From assembly GCF_018080005.1 (NCBI RefSeq), contig NZ_CP073015.1, forward strand, positions 2,818,501-2,882,500: 64,000 nt of DNA. The letters run 5' to 3'. The notes below the pieces were generated by a model that saw only the letters and a list, made by a program, of their open reading frames with translations, was not told the DNA's origin and did no database searches. Source of the DNA: Flavobacterium sp. CS20. GTDB lineage: Bacteria; Bacteroidota; Bacteroidia; Flavobacteriales; Flavobacteriaceae. How positions within the stretch are numbered: the stretch's first letter is position 1; every line of letters starts with the position of its first letter. This document shows, piece by piece, positions 27,922 to 36,779 of this stretch. A program made the translations under genes and the position numbers.

Positions 27922-29046
27922 ATGAGATTAAAACCATTCACTATAAGCTACAATGTTCATTTATTGAATGTTGTGGCTTTTTTTATGATTTTTAATTTAA
28001 TCGGATGCAAAACAGCCAAACTAAACTTATCTGCGACTTATCAAGTTAAATTTTTAGATGAATTTATTTTAGAAAAAAAATCTTTTGAAAATACTGAAAT
28101 TGGTGGTCTATCTGGTATAGATTACAATGGTGATTATTTTGTTTTGATTTCAGATAAATCTACAAACCCTGATATTTTTAAGGCTGATATACAAATTGAA
28201 AATGATAAAATCAAAGCTGTAAATTTTAACAATCATCAAATCATAAAATGTAATACCATCAAAAGATTTGATACGGAAAGTATTCGTTTTTTACCTGATG
28301 CAACTGGCTATCTCGTTTCAACAGAAGGAGCTATCAATTCAAATGAAAATGCCCAAATCATTGAAGTTGACGAACAAGGTCAATGTCAAAAAAAATATGA
28401 TTTACCAAAACATTTTGATGTCAATCATTTTAATCAACCAAGACATAATGGTGTTTTTGAAGGTTTGAGTATCGATTACAGCAAGCGTGGTTTTTGGGTG
28501 GTTAACGAATTGCCATTAATTGAAGACGGTCACAAACCTAAACTCTACAATTCATTCTCGCCAGTAAGAATAACCCATTATAATTTTGATAATTCTCAAC
28601 CCGATGTTCAATATAGCTATGATTTAGAGCGTTTGGTTAAAATTCCTTTTTTGCCCTTTGGACTCAACGGTGCTACTGAAATTTTACAAATAGACAAAAG
28701 GCATATTGTTTTAATAGAACGTTCATTTTCAGCTGGTCATAGCTCAAAAGGCAATCGAGTAAAACTTTTTTTAATCGATATTTCAAAAGGAAAAAACACA
28801 CTTGACATAAGAAGTTTAAAAAAAAATAAAGCCAAATCAATGCCAAAAACGCTGATTTTTGATTCTAAAAACATAAGAAAACAGCTTCAAAAGAACTTTA
28901 TTGACAATATTGAAGGTATAAGTTTTGGTCCAGATTTACCAAATGGAAATAAAAGTTTAATTTTGATAAGTGATAATAATTTTAATGCTTTAGGCAAACA
29001 ACTCAATCAGTTTGTTTTACTAGAACTCATAAAACCAAACCAATGA
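27922..29046 (+). CDS. phytase-like esterase family lipoprotein
   Basis: A 374-residue protein (start at ATG 27922, one base after the previous stop; the ATG at 27892 lies inside the isomerase gene). It has a lipobox N-L-I-G-C near 28 and then motifs I-G-G-L-S-G-I-D-Y, S-T-E-G and N-G-V-F-E-G-L-S of the beta-propeller 'esterase-like activity of phytase' family (PF13449). Members are thought to be phosphoester hydrolases, but few are tested. The next gene starts four bases before its end. The operon setting with phosphatase-like genes downstream supports a phosphoesterase role by association only. Confidence 0.75.
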   Translation: MRLKPFTISYNVHLLNVVAFFMIFNLIGCKTAKLNLSATYQVKFLDEFILEKKSFENTEIGGLSGIDYNGDYFVLISDKSTNPDIFKADIQIENDKIKAVNFNNHQIIKCNTIKRFDTESIRFLPDATGYLVSTEGAINSNENAQIIEVDEQGQCQKKYDLPKHFDVNHFNQPRHNGVFEGLSIDYSKRGFWVVNELPLIEDGHKPKLYNSFSPVRITHYNFDNSQPDVQYSYDLERLVKIPFLPFGLNGATEILQIDKRHIVLIERSFSAGHSSKGNRVKLFLIDISKGKNTLDIRSLKKNKAKSMPKTLIFDSKNIRKQLQKNFIDNIEGISFGPDLPNGNKSLILISDNNFNALGKQLNQFVLLELIKPNQ

Positions 29047-29600
29047 AATATACCAGACTTGTGATCACCTTTTCTTTTATGTTATGTTTTGCCTGTCAAG
29101 GTGATAGAGACAAAGTAAGGCAACTAAATATACCACCAGGCAAAACCCCTAAAGAAACCACATACTATTTGATCAGACACGCAGAAAAAAAGCGTGATAA
29201 TCCGTCTGAAAAAAATCCCGAACTCAGTGAAAAAGGTTTTGAACGCAGTAAATATTGGGGCGAATATTTTGAAGATAAAAACCTTGAAATGTTCTACACT
29301 ACAGACTCTATGCGAACATTTCAAACTATGATTCCTATTGTTTATCCATACAAAGCCCAAGTGCAGTTTTATGAAGCCAAAGACACTTTGTTTACTGAAG
29401 AATTTTGGACAAAAACCTATGGTAGAAACACTATCATTGTTGGTCACAGCAATACCACACCAAAATTTGTGAATGAAATAATCGGTCAAGACAAATACAA
29501 ACCCATACCAGACAGTATTAATCACAGACTTTATAAAGTAAAAATTGATAAAGACGGATTTGTGGTTCAAGATACATTCGTCAATATTTTACTCAAATAA
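29043..29600 (+). CDS. histidine-phosphatase superfamily lipoprotein (SixA-like)
   Basis: The 185-residue product has a lipobox F-A-C near residue 18 and the phosphatase signature Y-L-I-R-H-A-E-K (about 41-48), with R-H as the phosphate-binding nucleophile pair. T-T-D-S-M-R-T-F-Q-T follows, and a second histidine in I-V-G-H-S-N-T-T (about 138). It belongs to the short RHG/RHA branch. A location outside the cytoplasm is inferred from the lipobox. It is joined by overlap to the gene before (ATGA) and by a shared base with the gene after. Confidence 0.82.
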   Translation: MKYTRLVITFSFMLCFACQGDRDKVRQLNIPPGKTPKETTYYLIRHAEKKRDNPSEKNPELSEKGFERSKYWGEYFEDKNLEMFYTTDSMRTFQTMIPIVYPYKAQVQFYEAKDTLFTEEFWTKTYGRNTIIVGHSNTTPKFVNEIIGQDKYKPIPDSINHRLYKVKIDKDGFVVQDTFVNILLK

Positions 29601-30670
29601 TGATTGTGGAAGTTTTACTTTTTTGTATTTTGTTAATATCAACTTTGCATTATTGGCCATTTCAACATTGGGTATTTCGCACTTTGGCTTTTGCAAAAAT
29701 TCAATTGAGTTTTATTCAGACTATTGTCATAGCTATTCTTTTAACACAATTCTCAAGTTTAAGTGATTTAAGTATAATTTTGAGTGCAATAATTTTATTG
29801 TTGTGGTTACATAATCTTTTTATTCTCCTGCCTTACACTTCAATTTATCATAGAGAAAGCCAAAGACTTGAAACATCAAAAGAAGCGGTAAGTTTTTTGT
29901 CAGTTAATGTGTATCAATATAATCAACAATATCATCTACTTATTGAGCTGATTAAACGTATTCAACCCGATATTTTATTAACGATGGAAAGCGATAAAAA
30001 TTGGGAAAAAGCCTTAGAAGAAGTAGAAGATTTATTTCAATATTCTAAAAAAGTGCCACAAGACAATACTTACGGCATTCATTTTTACACTAAGCTCAAA
30101 GCAAACAAAATACAAGTCAACTATTTTGTTGCAGAGGATATTCCTAGTATTGAAGCCGATTTAGAAACAAAAGATGGTGATGAATTTACATTTTTTGGTA
30201 TTCATCCGCCACCGCCAAGTCCTACGGAAGAAGAAACATCAAAAGAAAGAGACGCTGATATTTTAGCTTTAGGTCAAAAAATAAAAACTCTGAAAAAGCC
30301 CTGTTTGGTAGTTGGCGACTTTAATAATGTAGCTTGGTCAAAATCTTCAAAATTATTCAAAAAAACAACCCAATTGCTCGACCCCAGAATTGGACGTGGT
30401 TTTATCTCTACGTTTCACGCCAAGTATTTGTTTTTTAGGTTTCCGATTGATTTGATTTTTCACTCAAAATCCGTTTATATTCAGAACCTAAAAACTGAAA
30501 AACATATCAACTCTGATCATTTTCCTTTGTATGGAGAATTTGTTGTCCAACACAAAGCTCAAAAACAAGACACAAATACTGACCGACCTTCTGAAGATGA
30601 AAAAGAAACTATAAAAGAAATGATTAAAGAGGGGAAAGCGGTAGAGTCAGATAATAGAAAAATGTTATAG
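29600..30670 (+). CDS. membrane-anchored endonuclease/exonuclease/phosphatase (EEP) family protein
   Basis: The 356-residue protein begins with about three hydrophobic helices (residues 1-85) and then an EEP domain. Key motifs: M-E-S-D (about 130), G-I-H-P-P-P-P-S near 200, V-V-G-D-F-N-N (about 237-243) and S-D-H-F-P-L near 300, the last holding the catalytic histidine. Family members hydrolyse phosphodiesters in nucleic acids or lipids. The C-terminal 35 residues are highly charged (K/E/D). It closes the nrnA operon; IS66 copy B is inserted 135 bp downstream. Confidence 0.82.
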   Translation: MIVEVLLFCILLISTLHYWPFQHWVFRTLAFAKIQLSFIQTIVIAILLTQFSSLSDLSIILSAIILLLWLHNLFILLPYTSIYHRESQRLETSKEAVSFLSVNVYQYNQQYHLLIELIKRIQPDILLTMESDKNWEKALEEVEDLFQYSKKVPQDNTYGIHFYTKLKANKIQVNYFVAEDIPSIEADLETKDGDEFTFFGIHPPPPSPTEEETSKERDADILALGQKIKTLKKPCLVVGDFNNVAWSKSSKLFKKTTQLLDPRIGRGFISTFHAKYLFFRFPIDLIFHSKSVYIQNLKTEKHINSDHFPLYGEFVVQHKAQKQDTNTDRPSEDEKETIKEMIKEGKAVESDNRKML

Positions 30671-30805
30671 TTTTATACAATTTATTTATATAATCAATAA
30701 AATTTAGAGTTTTGTAAATAGAATTTATCTTCCTGACCTTAAATGTTAAAATCTGAATAATTTGGTGTTTTAAAAAAAATACTATAAATTTGATTTAAAA
30801 TATCT

Positions 30806-32404
30806 GTAACTAATCAGTGTCAAAAATAAGACTATAAATTTTGGATAATACAAACTGAGCATATATTTTCTTTGTGCTTATTTCAATTTTTTAAAAAAAA
30901 TTTCAAATAAGCCACTCATTAGAGCTTGATTTTAAAAATCAGACCTTTATCAACATTTTTAACTTTTTGGATTGATAACTAATTGGTTAATAATTTGTTT
31001 GTTACAAACATACCACCCTACATTTGTAAGAAAAAAAGTTGGAAAAGGATAAGCTTATAGAATCACTCTTGCAGAAGGTAGAAGAACTTTCTAAAAAGCT
31101 AATTGCTTTAGAATTAGAAAATAGTCAACTTAAAGCACGACTTACCAAATATGAAACTCCAAAAAACAGTAATAATAGCTCCATACCACCCTCAAAGGAT
31201 GAAAATAGACCAAAGAGGAAAAGCCTAAGAATAAAGACAGGGCGTAAGCCGGTGGGCAAACAGAAGAAAAGGCAATACTTTGAAGATGGTTGAGATACCT
31301 GATGTTACAGAAGAACACATACCAGATTATTGTAACTGTTGTGGAAACGACCTTTCATCACTTCCACATCAATATGCAGGAAGTCGACAGGTATTTGACA
31401 TCCCTGAAATAAAAATAAAAGTCACAGAACACAAGGTTTATAAAAAAGTTTGTCCTTGCGGTTGTGAAACAAAAAGCGACTATCCATCACAAGCAAATGC
31501 ACCCGTAAGCTATGGGAATAATATTGAAAGTTTAATAGGATATTTTCATACCAGACAATACTTGCCTTTTAAGAGAATGCAAGAAATGTTCAATACGGTT
31601 TTTAATATTCCTATAAGTGAAGGAGGAATACACTATTTATTAAACAAACTTGTCACTAAAGCTGAACCTGCATATAATCTGATAAAACAAGAAATAGCAA
31701 ACTCAAAATCACCTATCGGTAGCGATGAAACAGAGTAAAAGTATCAGGAGACAAAAACTGGGCGTGGACATGGCAAAATGAAAAAGCAACCTTTATTACC
31801 ATAACTGATAATAGAGGACAAAAAAGTATAGAACAAACCTTTGAAAATGGTTTTGAAAATGCTGTGTTAGTGCACGATTGTTGGAAGAGTCATTTCAATA
31901 CCAACGCTCAATCACACCAAATTTGCATGGCACATTTACTTCGGGATTTAAACTATCTAACTGAAAAGCATGATCATAAATGGAGTAGAGCTTGCAAAAA
32001 CTTATTTTTAAAAGCCATCAACTTTAAGAAAAATATAAAAGATATAGCCTTTAACAAGGATTGTCCAATAAAGAAAAGTATAGAAAAAAGAATGGATATC
32101 ATCTTAAATCATGATCCGCCAAAAGAACATAAAGAATTAATAACTTTTAAAAAAAGACTTATAAAATACAGGAACTATATCTTTACATTCCTCTATCATC
32201 TGGATGTACCTCCAGATAACAACGCCTCTGAAAGAGCAATAAGAAATATAAAAGTAAAACAGAAAATCTCTGGACAATTTAGATCAGAACAGGGCTGTGA
32301 TAACTTTGCCATACTTAGATCTGTAACAGATTCTTGTTTAAAAAATCAGCAATCAGTTTTATCTACACTAAATATTATTGCTAATTTGCGGACTGATTAG
32401 TTAC
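30806..32404 (+). mobile_element. IS66-family (ISBst12-like, single-transposase) insertion sequence, copy B
   Basis: 1599 bp bounded by GTAACTAATCAGT and ACTGATTAGTTAC and flanked on both sides by the 8-bp duplication AAATATCT (30798-30805 and 32405-32412). It is almost identical to copy A at 9883-11480 but in the opposite direction, so the pair could invert the 19.3 kb between them by homologous recombination. The intact duplications show that this has not happened since insertion. The transposase gene inside is broken. Confidence 0.95.
31039..32400 (+). pseudogene. IS66-type DDE transposase, copy B, three frameshifting deletions
   Basis: Same architecture as copy A: coiled-coil N-terminus, zinc finger with C-N-C-C-G and C-P-C-G-C, and catalytic residues in S-D-E-T, V-H-D-C-W and N-N-A-S-E-R-A. 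One-base deletions lie near 31250 (only here, A missing in C-C-A-G-G-T), near 31263 and near 31733 (both shared with copy A, each a lost G in ACAGGA). The shared lesions mean the parent element was already dead when it was copied. The start is a TTG at 31039. Confidence 0.9.
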
Positions 32405-32430
32405 AAATATCTTAAATGTTAACAAATAAT

Positions 32431-32479
32431 ACTCGACACTCGACACTCGACACTCGACACTCGACACTCGACACTCGAC
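32431..32479 (+). repeat. heptanucleotide tandem repeat (ACTCGAC), seven perfect copies
   Basis: Seven exact copies of ACTCGAC occupy 49 bp between the right duplication of IS66 copy B (ends 32412) and the lipoprotein gene at 32585. A 7-bp unit would change spacing by two-thirds of a helical turn per copy. In this upstream position it could alter promoter spacing rather than reading frame. No function is shown, and no other tract of this unit is seen in the window. Confidence 0.95.
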
Positions 32480-32584
32480 TACGAGGTTAACATTATATTT
32501 CTCTAAACCTTTTGAATTTACATAGCTTAAAATCTAAGAACTCCAATGATTTTAAAAATTAAGTTTAACTAAAATATTTTAACT

Positions 32585-33223
32585 ATGTATAATTTACTAA
32601 AATTTCCACTACTATTTTTTATATTAAGTCTTTTTCTTGTTGGCTGTACATCAGAAGAGGTTAGTCAAGACTTAAACGAAATAACAAATGAAGAAACAAG
32701 TTTTGCTAAGCGTGTTGATTTCCCTGATTTAAACACTTATCTAAGCAATAAGTATCCAAACGGCTATACTTTTGGTTATGAAAGAACATTTACAGAAGAT
32801 GATGATACGTTTGTTGTCAAAGAAGTGTTTGCCAATGGAGCCACAGAAGTGACTGGCTTTGTGAATCTAACAAATGATGATTTCACACAGTATTTAGAAT
32901 TGCAAAGAGCACGTGATATGATTTGGATAGATGATTTTGTAGATGGCGAGTTATATGAATTTGATGCCAGCGACCCAGATAGCCAAGAATTTTTTGTTCA
33001 AGGGTTTTTAGAGAATTCGGCACAACAAACATCAACAGCTAATCGTTTTTGGGGTTGGCAGTGTGGGGAAGAGTACGCAATACCCGAAGATTCATCAAAC
33101 AAAATAAGAAATTGTTGCTATTACGTTATCTGGTCTAAATTGTCAAAAACATGTAAACCATTTTCAAGTAATAATTTACCAGGTAGTAACCCAAGATTAC
33201 CTCAGGTTAGTTCAAGTTTATAA
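32585..33223 (+). CDS. lipoprotein with a C-terminal four-cysteine patch, unknown function
   Basis: A 212-residue protein with a lipobox L-F-L-V-G-C (Cys21). The body is acidic with no cysteine until the last 55 residues. There, C160, C177, C178 and C190 cluster with several Trp/Tyr (F-W-G-W-Q-C-G, N-C-C-Y-Y-V-I-W). Such a C-terminal patch could be a disulfide-bonded minidomain. I do not recognise the family. It lies 105 bp from the heptamer repeat and ends at a strong hairpin terminator (33235-33262), so it is transcribed alone. It looks accessory and strain-specific, together with the next two genes. Confidence 0.6.
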   Translation: MYNLLKFPLLFFILSLFLVGCTSEEVSQDLNEITNEETSFAKRVDFPDLNTYLSNKYPNGYTFGYERTFTEDDDTFVVKEVFANGATEVTGFVNLTNDDFTQYLELQRARDMIWIDDFVDGELYEFDASDPDSQEFFVQGFLENSAQQTSTANRFWGWQCGEEYAIPEDSSNKIRNCCYYVIWSKLSKTCKPFSSNNLPGSNPRLPQVSSSL

Positions 33224-33234
33224 ATTTTAATCAA

Positions 33235-33262
33235 AAGGGGATTATTAATTTAATCCCCTTAA
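33235..33262 (+). terminator. hairpin terminator after the Cys-patch lipoprotein gene
   Basis: AAGGGGATTA (33235-33244) and TAATCCCCTT (33251-33260) form a perfect 10-bp stem with a 6-base loop, 12 bp after the stop at 33223. There is no long T run, so efficiency is unclear, but the position is right. Confidence 0.7.
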
Positions 33263-33273
33263 ACGATCCTTTT

Positions 33274-34161
33274 ATGAAATATATTATTTTACTTTTTTTT
33301 ATTTCAAATTTTACTTTTTGTCAGACTTTAAAGGTTTATGATAAAAATACTAAAATTAGTGTTCCCTATGCTATTGTATTTCTTGATACAATTGGATATT
33401 ATACAGATGAGAACGGGGTCTTGAATATTAACGGAAATAATTTTGATAGTATAAGTGTCAAACATTTGAATTACAAAATATTAAAATTGGATTCAAAAAA
33501 AGATTTTGACACAATATACCTTAAGCCTAAAGTGAATGTTTTAAATGAAATTCTATTAGTTGATTTTAAAAATAAAAAAGAAAAAAAACTTAAATCACCA
33601 TCTAATTATTTTAGTTCTTTGATGAGAAATAATAATGAAGTGATAACTTGCCTTTGCCCAAAGAAACAAAAAACTATAGGAAGTATTTTAACTGGATTTA
33701 AGTTTGAATTGAGTAAAAATAAGCATTTAAACAACAGAAAAGCACTAACAACTGAAAGCGTTAGTTTTCGTTTAAACTTCTATGAAAACAAAAATTTTAT
33801 ACCTGCAAAGTACTTATATTCAAAGATTTATTCTGATATGTCTATTGTTGAACTTATCGAAGATAAATATAGTATGTACCTTAATTTTAAGGATAAACCA
33901 TTAGAAATAAAAGAAAATGGATTTTGTTTTGGCCTGGAACATTTAGAATTTAAAAATACTCCAAAAACTAAAACAGATTTCTTTATGAGTATAGAGAATA
34001 GCTATAATAAAAGCAAGTACTTTAAGGCTAAAACAGTTACTAATTACTCCCTTTCAGGTAAAAAGCTCTTAACAGCAAAAGAAATTGATTCTGAAGGATT
34101 CAAATTTCATAACCTAAAAGATGACCCAGTTTTAATCCCTGAAATGGTAATTTACAAGTAA
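33274..34161 (+). CDS. exported protein with an N-terminal carboxypeptidase-regulatory-like domain
   Basis: The 295-residue protein has a signal peptide (about 1-16). Residues 18-90 follow the pattern V-Y-D-K-N-T...P-Y-A-I-V-F-L-D-T...G-Y-Y-T-D-E-N-G of the CarboxypepD_reg-like beta-sandwich. That domain is often found in front of TonB receptors in Bacteroidota, but no barrel follows here. Residues about 120-295 are rich in Lys and Asn and resemble no family I know. It starts 12 bp after the terminator and lies 6 bp from the next gene, so the two are probably an operon. Codon use is more A-rich than in nearby housekeeping genes. Confidence 0.65.
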   Translation: MKYIILLFFISNFTFCQTLKVYDKNTKISVPYAIVFLDTIGYYTDENGVLNINGNNFDSISVKHLNYKILKLDSKKDFDTIYLKPKVNVLNEILLVDFKNKKEKKLKSPSNYFSSLMRNNNEVITCLCPKKQKTIGSILTGFKFELSKNKHLNNRKALTTESVSFRLNFYENKNFIPAKYLYSKIYSDMSIVELIEDKYSMYLNFKDKPLEIKENGFCFGLEHLEFKNTPKTKTDFFMSIENSYNKSKYFKAKTVTNYSLSGKKLLTAKEIDSEGFKFHNLKDDPVLIPEMVIYK

Positions 34162-34167
34162 TAAGAT

Positions 34168-34875
34168 ATGAACAATTATTTCATTTCAATTTTCAAACTA
34201 AGTTCAAAATTATCTTTTGTGTGTTTTCTCTTTGTAACCACATCCTGTGGTTTAACGATGAAAACAATCTCAGGTTTACCTAATCCAAAAGTTCTTACTG
34301 AAAAACAAATAATTGATGTAATTAATGGTTTGCCAAAAGATAATAATGTTTATGATGCTATGTATAAACAAGCCATTGATTCATCCAAAATCATGAATTT
34401 GTTTTTTAAAGGTATGGAAACCAAAGCTTATATATATAATAGTAGAGGAGAACTTTTATGTAAAAGACAAAAAGCATTTTGTGATTCTGCAGAATTAGAA
34501 TCTATTGAGCAAAGTAGTATTGAAAAGGAATATAAAATTTGTATTAATAACTCAGAAAATGAAAATTTAAATAAAATCATTGAGGATATAGAATTTTTTC
34601 AAGGTAATTATAAAAACACAAATAGTTACACAGTCTTGTACTATTGGAATTTTGCCTCTGATAAAAAGCTTTATAAAGAATATTGGCAAGCTTTCAAATC
34701 TTCTTTTAGTAATGAAAAGAATGTTGAATTCATAAGAATAAACACTGATTTATCAGAAAACTGGAATCTTCAACCTGGTAAAAAACTCAAATTAAAATTA
34801 AAAAATAAAGGAGATGGTGTTTATAAGATTTTAGTTGGTCAAATGCCATGGGATAAAAAAATACAAATCAAATAG
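34168..34875 (+). CDS. lipoprotein of unknown function
   Basis: The 235-residue product has a late lipobox T-T-S-C (Cys27) after a 26-residue signal. The C-terminal half includes S-Y-T-V-L-Y-Y-W-N-F-A-S-D near residue 150, which looks faintly like the strand and active-site helix of a thioredoxin fold, but without the cysteines. There is no known family that I can name. It follows the preceding gene by 6 bp and ends 9 bp before the convergent RES toxin gene. Confidence 0.6.
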   Translation: MNNYFISIFKLSSKLSFVCFLFVTTSCGLTMKTISGLPNPKVLTEKQIIDVINGLPKDNNVYDAMYKQAIDSSKIMNLFFKGMETKAYIYNSRGELLCKRQKAFCDSAELESIEQSSIEKEYKICINNSENENLNKIIEDIEFFQGNYKNTNSYTVLYYWNFASDKKLYKEYWQAFKSSFSNEKNVEFIRINTDLSENWNLQPGKKLKLKLKNKGDGVYKILVGQMPWDKKIQIK

Positions 34876-34884
34876 TCAATTGAT

Positions 34885-35346
34885 TTATAAAGACTTCAAC
34901 CTCTGATCTATCGGAAAATCATCAACAGATTTGATGCTTATAGATTTATAATCAGCGTGATAAGGATTGATAAGATAATTAAAATCTCCATAAACCACAG
35001 CACTTGGCACTTTTAATACTAAGCTTTGATTTTGCATAATAAAATCATCACCAATTTTTTGGCTACTCATATGATGCGGTAAAGCATTCCATAATTTTGG
35101 TAAGTCTTTGGTAGCGAGAGTTTCTACACTTATGTTTTGTGGAATTTTGATACACATCATTTTGAAATCGCTTGGGAGTTGGTGTAAAGGCAAATGCACC
35201 AAAACTTCCGCCATAGCCAAGGCTCTACTTTGTGAAGTGTAAATCATTTCAACGCCTTTGCTGTTCCATCGATTGCCAGATAAAGCTACACCATTACCGC
35301 TTAAAGATTTAGAATATTTTAACCGTGTTAACCTGAAAACCTCCAC
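34885..35346 (-). CDS. RES-domain toxin of a type II toxin-antitoxin system
   Basis: The 153-residue protein has the RES fold signature: M-E-V-F-R-L at the start, G-N-R-W-N-S-K-G near 25 and I-Y-T-S near 35, as in ParT and MbcT. These toxins degrade or modify NAD+ or ADP-ribosylate proteins; the catalytic Arg, Tyr and Glu region is preserved as far as can be judged by eye. It starts with GTG (35344-35346), whose first base is the last base of the antitoxin TAG, so translation is coupled. The order antitoxin-then-toxin matches Xre-RES modules. Confidence 0.87.
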   Translation of the reverse strand: MEVFRLTRLKYSKSLSGNGVALSGNRWNSKGVEMIYTSQSRALAMAEVLVHLPLHQLPSDFKMMCIKIPQNISVETLATKDLPKLWNALPHHMSSQKIGDDFIMQNQSLVLKVPSAVVYGDFNYLINPYHADYKSISIKSVDDFPIDQRLKSL

Positions 35347-35843
35347 TATGCAAAAATGCCTTGGTCTATTCTGTTGAGCTCATCCATAACAAGTGCTTTG
35401 CCGTATGAATCTTTAAGCAACTCTGCTGGTGTGAGGTTATTAAAAACCAAAGATGGTGTATTGAGCCAATCGTAAAACTGTGTATTATTGTCAAAAACTT
35501 GCTTTCCAAAAGCCGTAACTTCTGCAATTTCAAGGATTTTTTCAGAATGTATGGGTTTGAAATGAAAATCTTTAGTTTTCTTGTAGCGTTGTAAACTTTT
35601 GGTAGAAATATTGAGATATTCGTACCATTCATCTTCAGAAAAAGGTGAAAACAACATTACTGTTTTAAAAAGTTGATACGATAACCCCTTTCTGATGGAC
35701 TTTATCACTAAAATTTTGTCATTGATAAAGTCAGAAAATGAAAAATTTTTGATGTCATGAAAAGGTCTGATATCTTTGGTAATGTATGCTGAAACGGCTT
35801 CATTAACAACTTGTAGCTCGGTATGGGTGCTATATTTTTTCAT
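35346..35843 (-). CDS. Xre/MbcA/ParS-type antitoxin of the RES-Xre module
   Basis: A 165-residue antitoxin when started at the ATG 35841-35843, which is preceded by GAGAG; the ATG at 35868-35870 would add nine residues. The N-terminal part resembles the Xre-like helix-turn-helix region (S-T-K-S-L-Q-R-Y-K-K). The C-terminal DUF2384 part, with F-G-K-Q-V-F-D-N-N-T-Q-F-Y-D-W-L-N-T-P, covers the toxin. It neutralises the adjacent RES toxin and probably represses its own operon. The pair lies between unknown secreted proteins and a lipoprotein gene, a typical accessory setting. Confidence 0.85.
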   Translation of the reverse strand: MKKYSTHTELQVVNEAVSAYITKDIRPFHDIKNFSFSDFINDKILVIKSIRKGLSYQLFKTVMLFSPFSEDEWYEYLNISTKSLQRYKKTKDFHFKPIHSEKILEIAEVTAFGKQVFDNNTQFYDWLNTPSLVFNNLTPAELLKDSYGKALVMDELNRIDQGIFA

Positions 35844-35902
35844 CTCTCGTTTATTTACAAATATATACAAATGTCTTCAAAATTAAGACAATAGTCTAAA
35901 CT

Positions 35903-36664
35903 TTAACATTTTTCTTTAGACTTTTTGACTTGTATTTTTTCGTTTTCAATTTTAGAAACTAATTCGAGCTGTTGATTTTTAAGGGCTTTTGAGATGTTTT
36001 CGAGTTTGATATTTTCTGATTTTGGTCGATAATTTTTATAATCTACAAACCTGACGCTATCAATATATCTTTCGTTATAGGCTTCTCTAAATCGAATGCC
36101 ACCACCGTTGACCATAAAGCTATATGCCAAATAATCGAGTTTGTAGTCATCTTTTCCAAACCAGTATAAATACTTATCCTGAAAATCTGAGCCACCACCA
36201 ACTTGATCAAAATTTACGGCTATTTTGTGATATATTTTATTTTTTATGGTATCTAAACCCAGATAAGTTTTGTTAACTGCTTTATCATTTAATCGAAATG
36301 GCAACTGCACAAAGTAATGCACAGAATTTATTGATTCGGCATATTTTTGTGCAGTAGTATCAGCAATTTGCACTAAAGAATCATTGATATAGCGCTTAAA
36401 ACTTTTATCAGGTTCATAGTAATCCTTAATCAAGGAGTCAGCACTACGAAAAATTCTTGAATATATATAATGATTGCAATGACCTTGGCTGGTGTATTTT
36501 TTGTTTCTAAATGTAAAGCTTACAGTTGAGTGTTTAAAAGCATCTGTACCAGAAACTTCAATAGCTTTATCTACAATACTTTGAGCACTTTGACGAGTAT
36601 CATTATTAGATTTGCAACTAATCATTATGACTAATAGTGATATAATATAAATATTAGGTTTCAT
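35903..36664 (-). CDS. DUF6503 lipoprotein
   Basis: The 253-residue product starts at ATG 36664 (M-K-P-N-I-Y-I); the earlier ATG at 36697 would put eleven non-signal residues in front. The lipobox is V-I-M-I-S-C. The rest matches the pattern of DUF6503: A-I-E-V-S-G-T-D-A-F near 35, H-C-N-H-Y-I-Y-S and Y-L-Y-W-F-G-K-D near 165. DUF6503 proteins are widespread Flavobacteriia lipoproteins of unknown role, perhaps with a LolA-like fold. The upstream region of about 115 bp is shared with pheT, which is divergent. Confidence 0.75.
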   Translation of the reverse strand: MKPNIYIISLLVIMISCKSNNDTRQSAQSIVDKAIEVSGTDAFKHSTVSFTFRNKKYTSQGHCNHYIYSRIFRSADSLIKDYYEPDKSFKRYINDSLVQIADTTAQKYAESINSVHYFVQLPFRLNDKAVNKTYLGLDTIKNKIYHKIAVNFDQVGGGSDFQDKYLYWFGKDDYKLDYLAYSFMVNGGGIRFREAYNERYIDSVRFVDYKNYRPKSENIKLENISKALKNQQLELVSKIENEKIQVKKSKEKC

Positions 36665-36726
36665 ATCGTAGAGAATTATATTTACAATATTACACATTAT
36701 TATTTATCAGCACACACTCGTTTTAT

Positions 36727-36734
36727 TATCTTTG
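36727..36734 (+). promoter_or_regulatory. pheT promoter -7 box (TATCTTTG)
   Basis: TATCTTTG fits the Bacteroidota -7 consensus TAnnTTTG and lies 46 bp before the pheT ATG at 36780, giving a leader of about 40 nt. Confidence 0.6.
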
Positions 36735-36779
36735 CAAATTCAAATTAATATAAGCTTTAGAGCTTAGAATACTGATTGC

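Noticed and set aside
11481..30805. Composite transposon bounded by the two IS66 copies
   Set aside because: Each copy has its own target duplication, so they inserted separately; the DNA between is ordinary chromosomal content.
32431..32479. CRISPR array
   Set aside because: Units of 7 bp directly adjoining each other, without spacers and without cas genes, are a simple tandem repeat.
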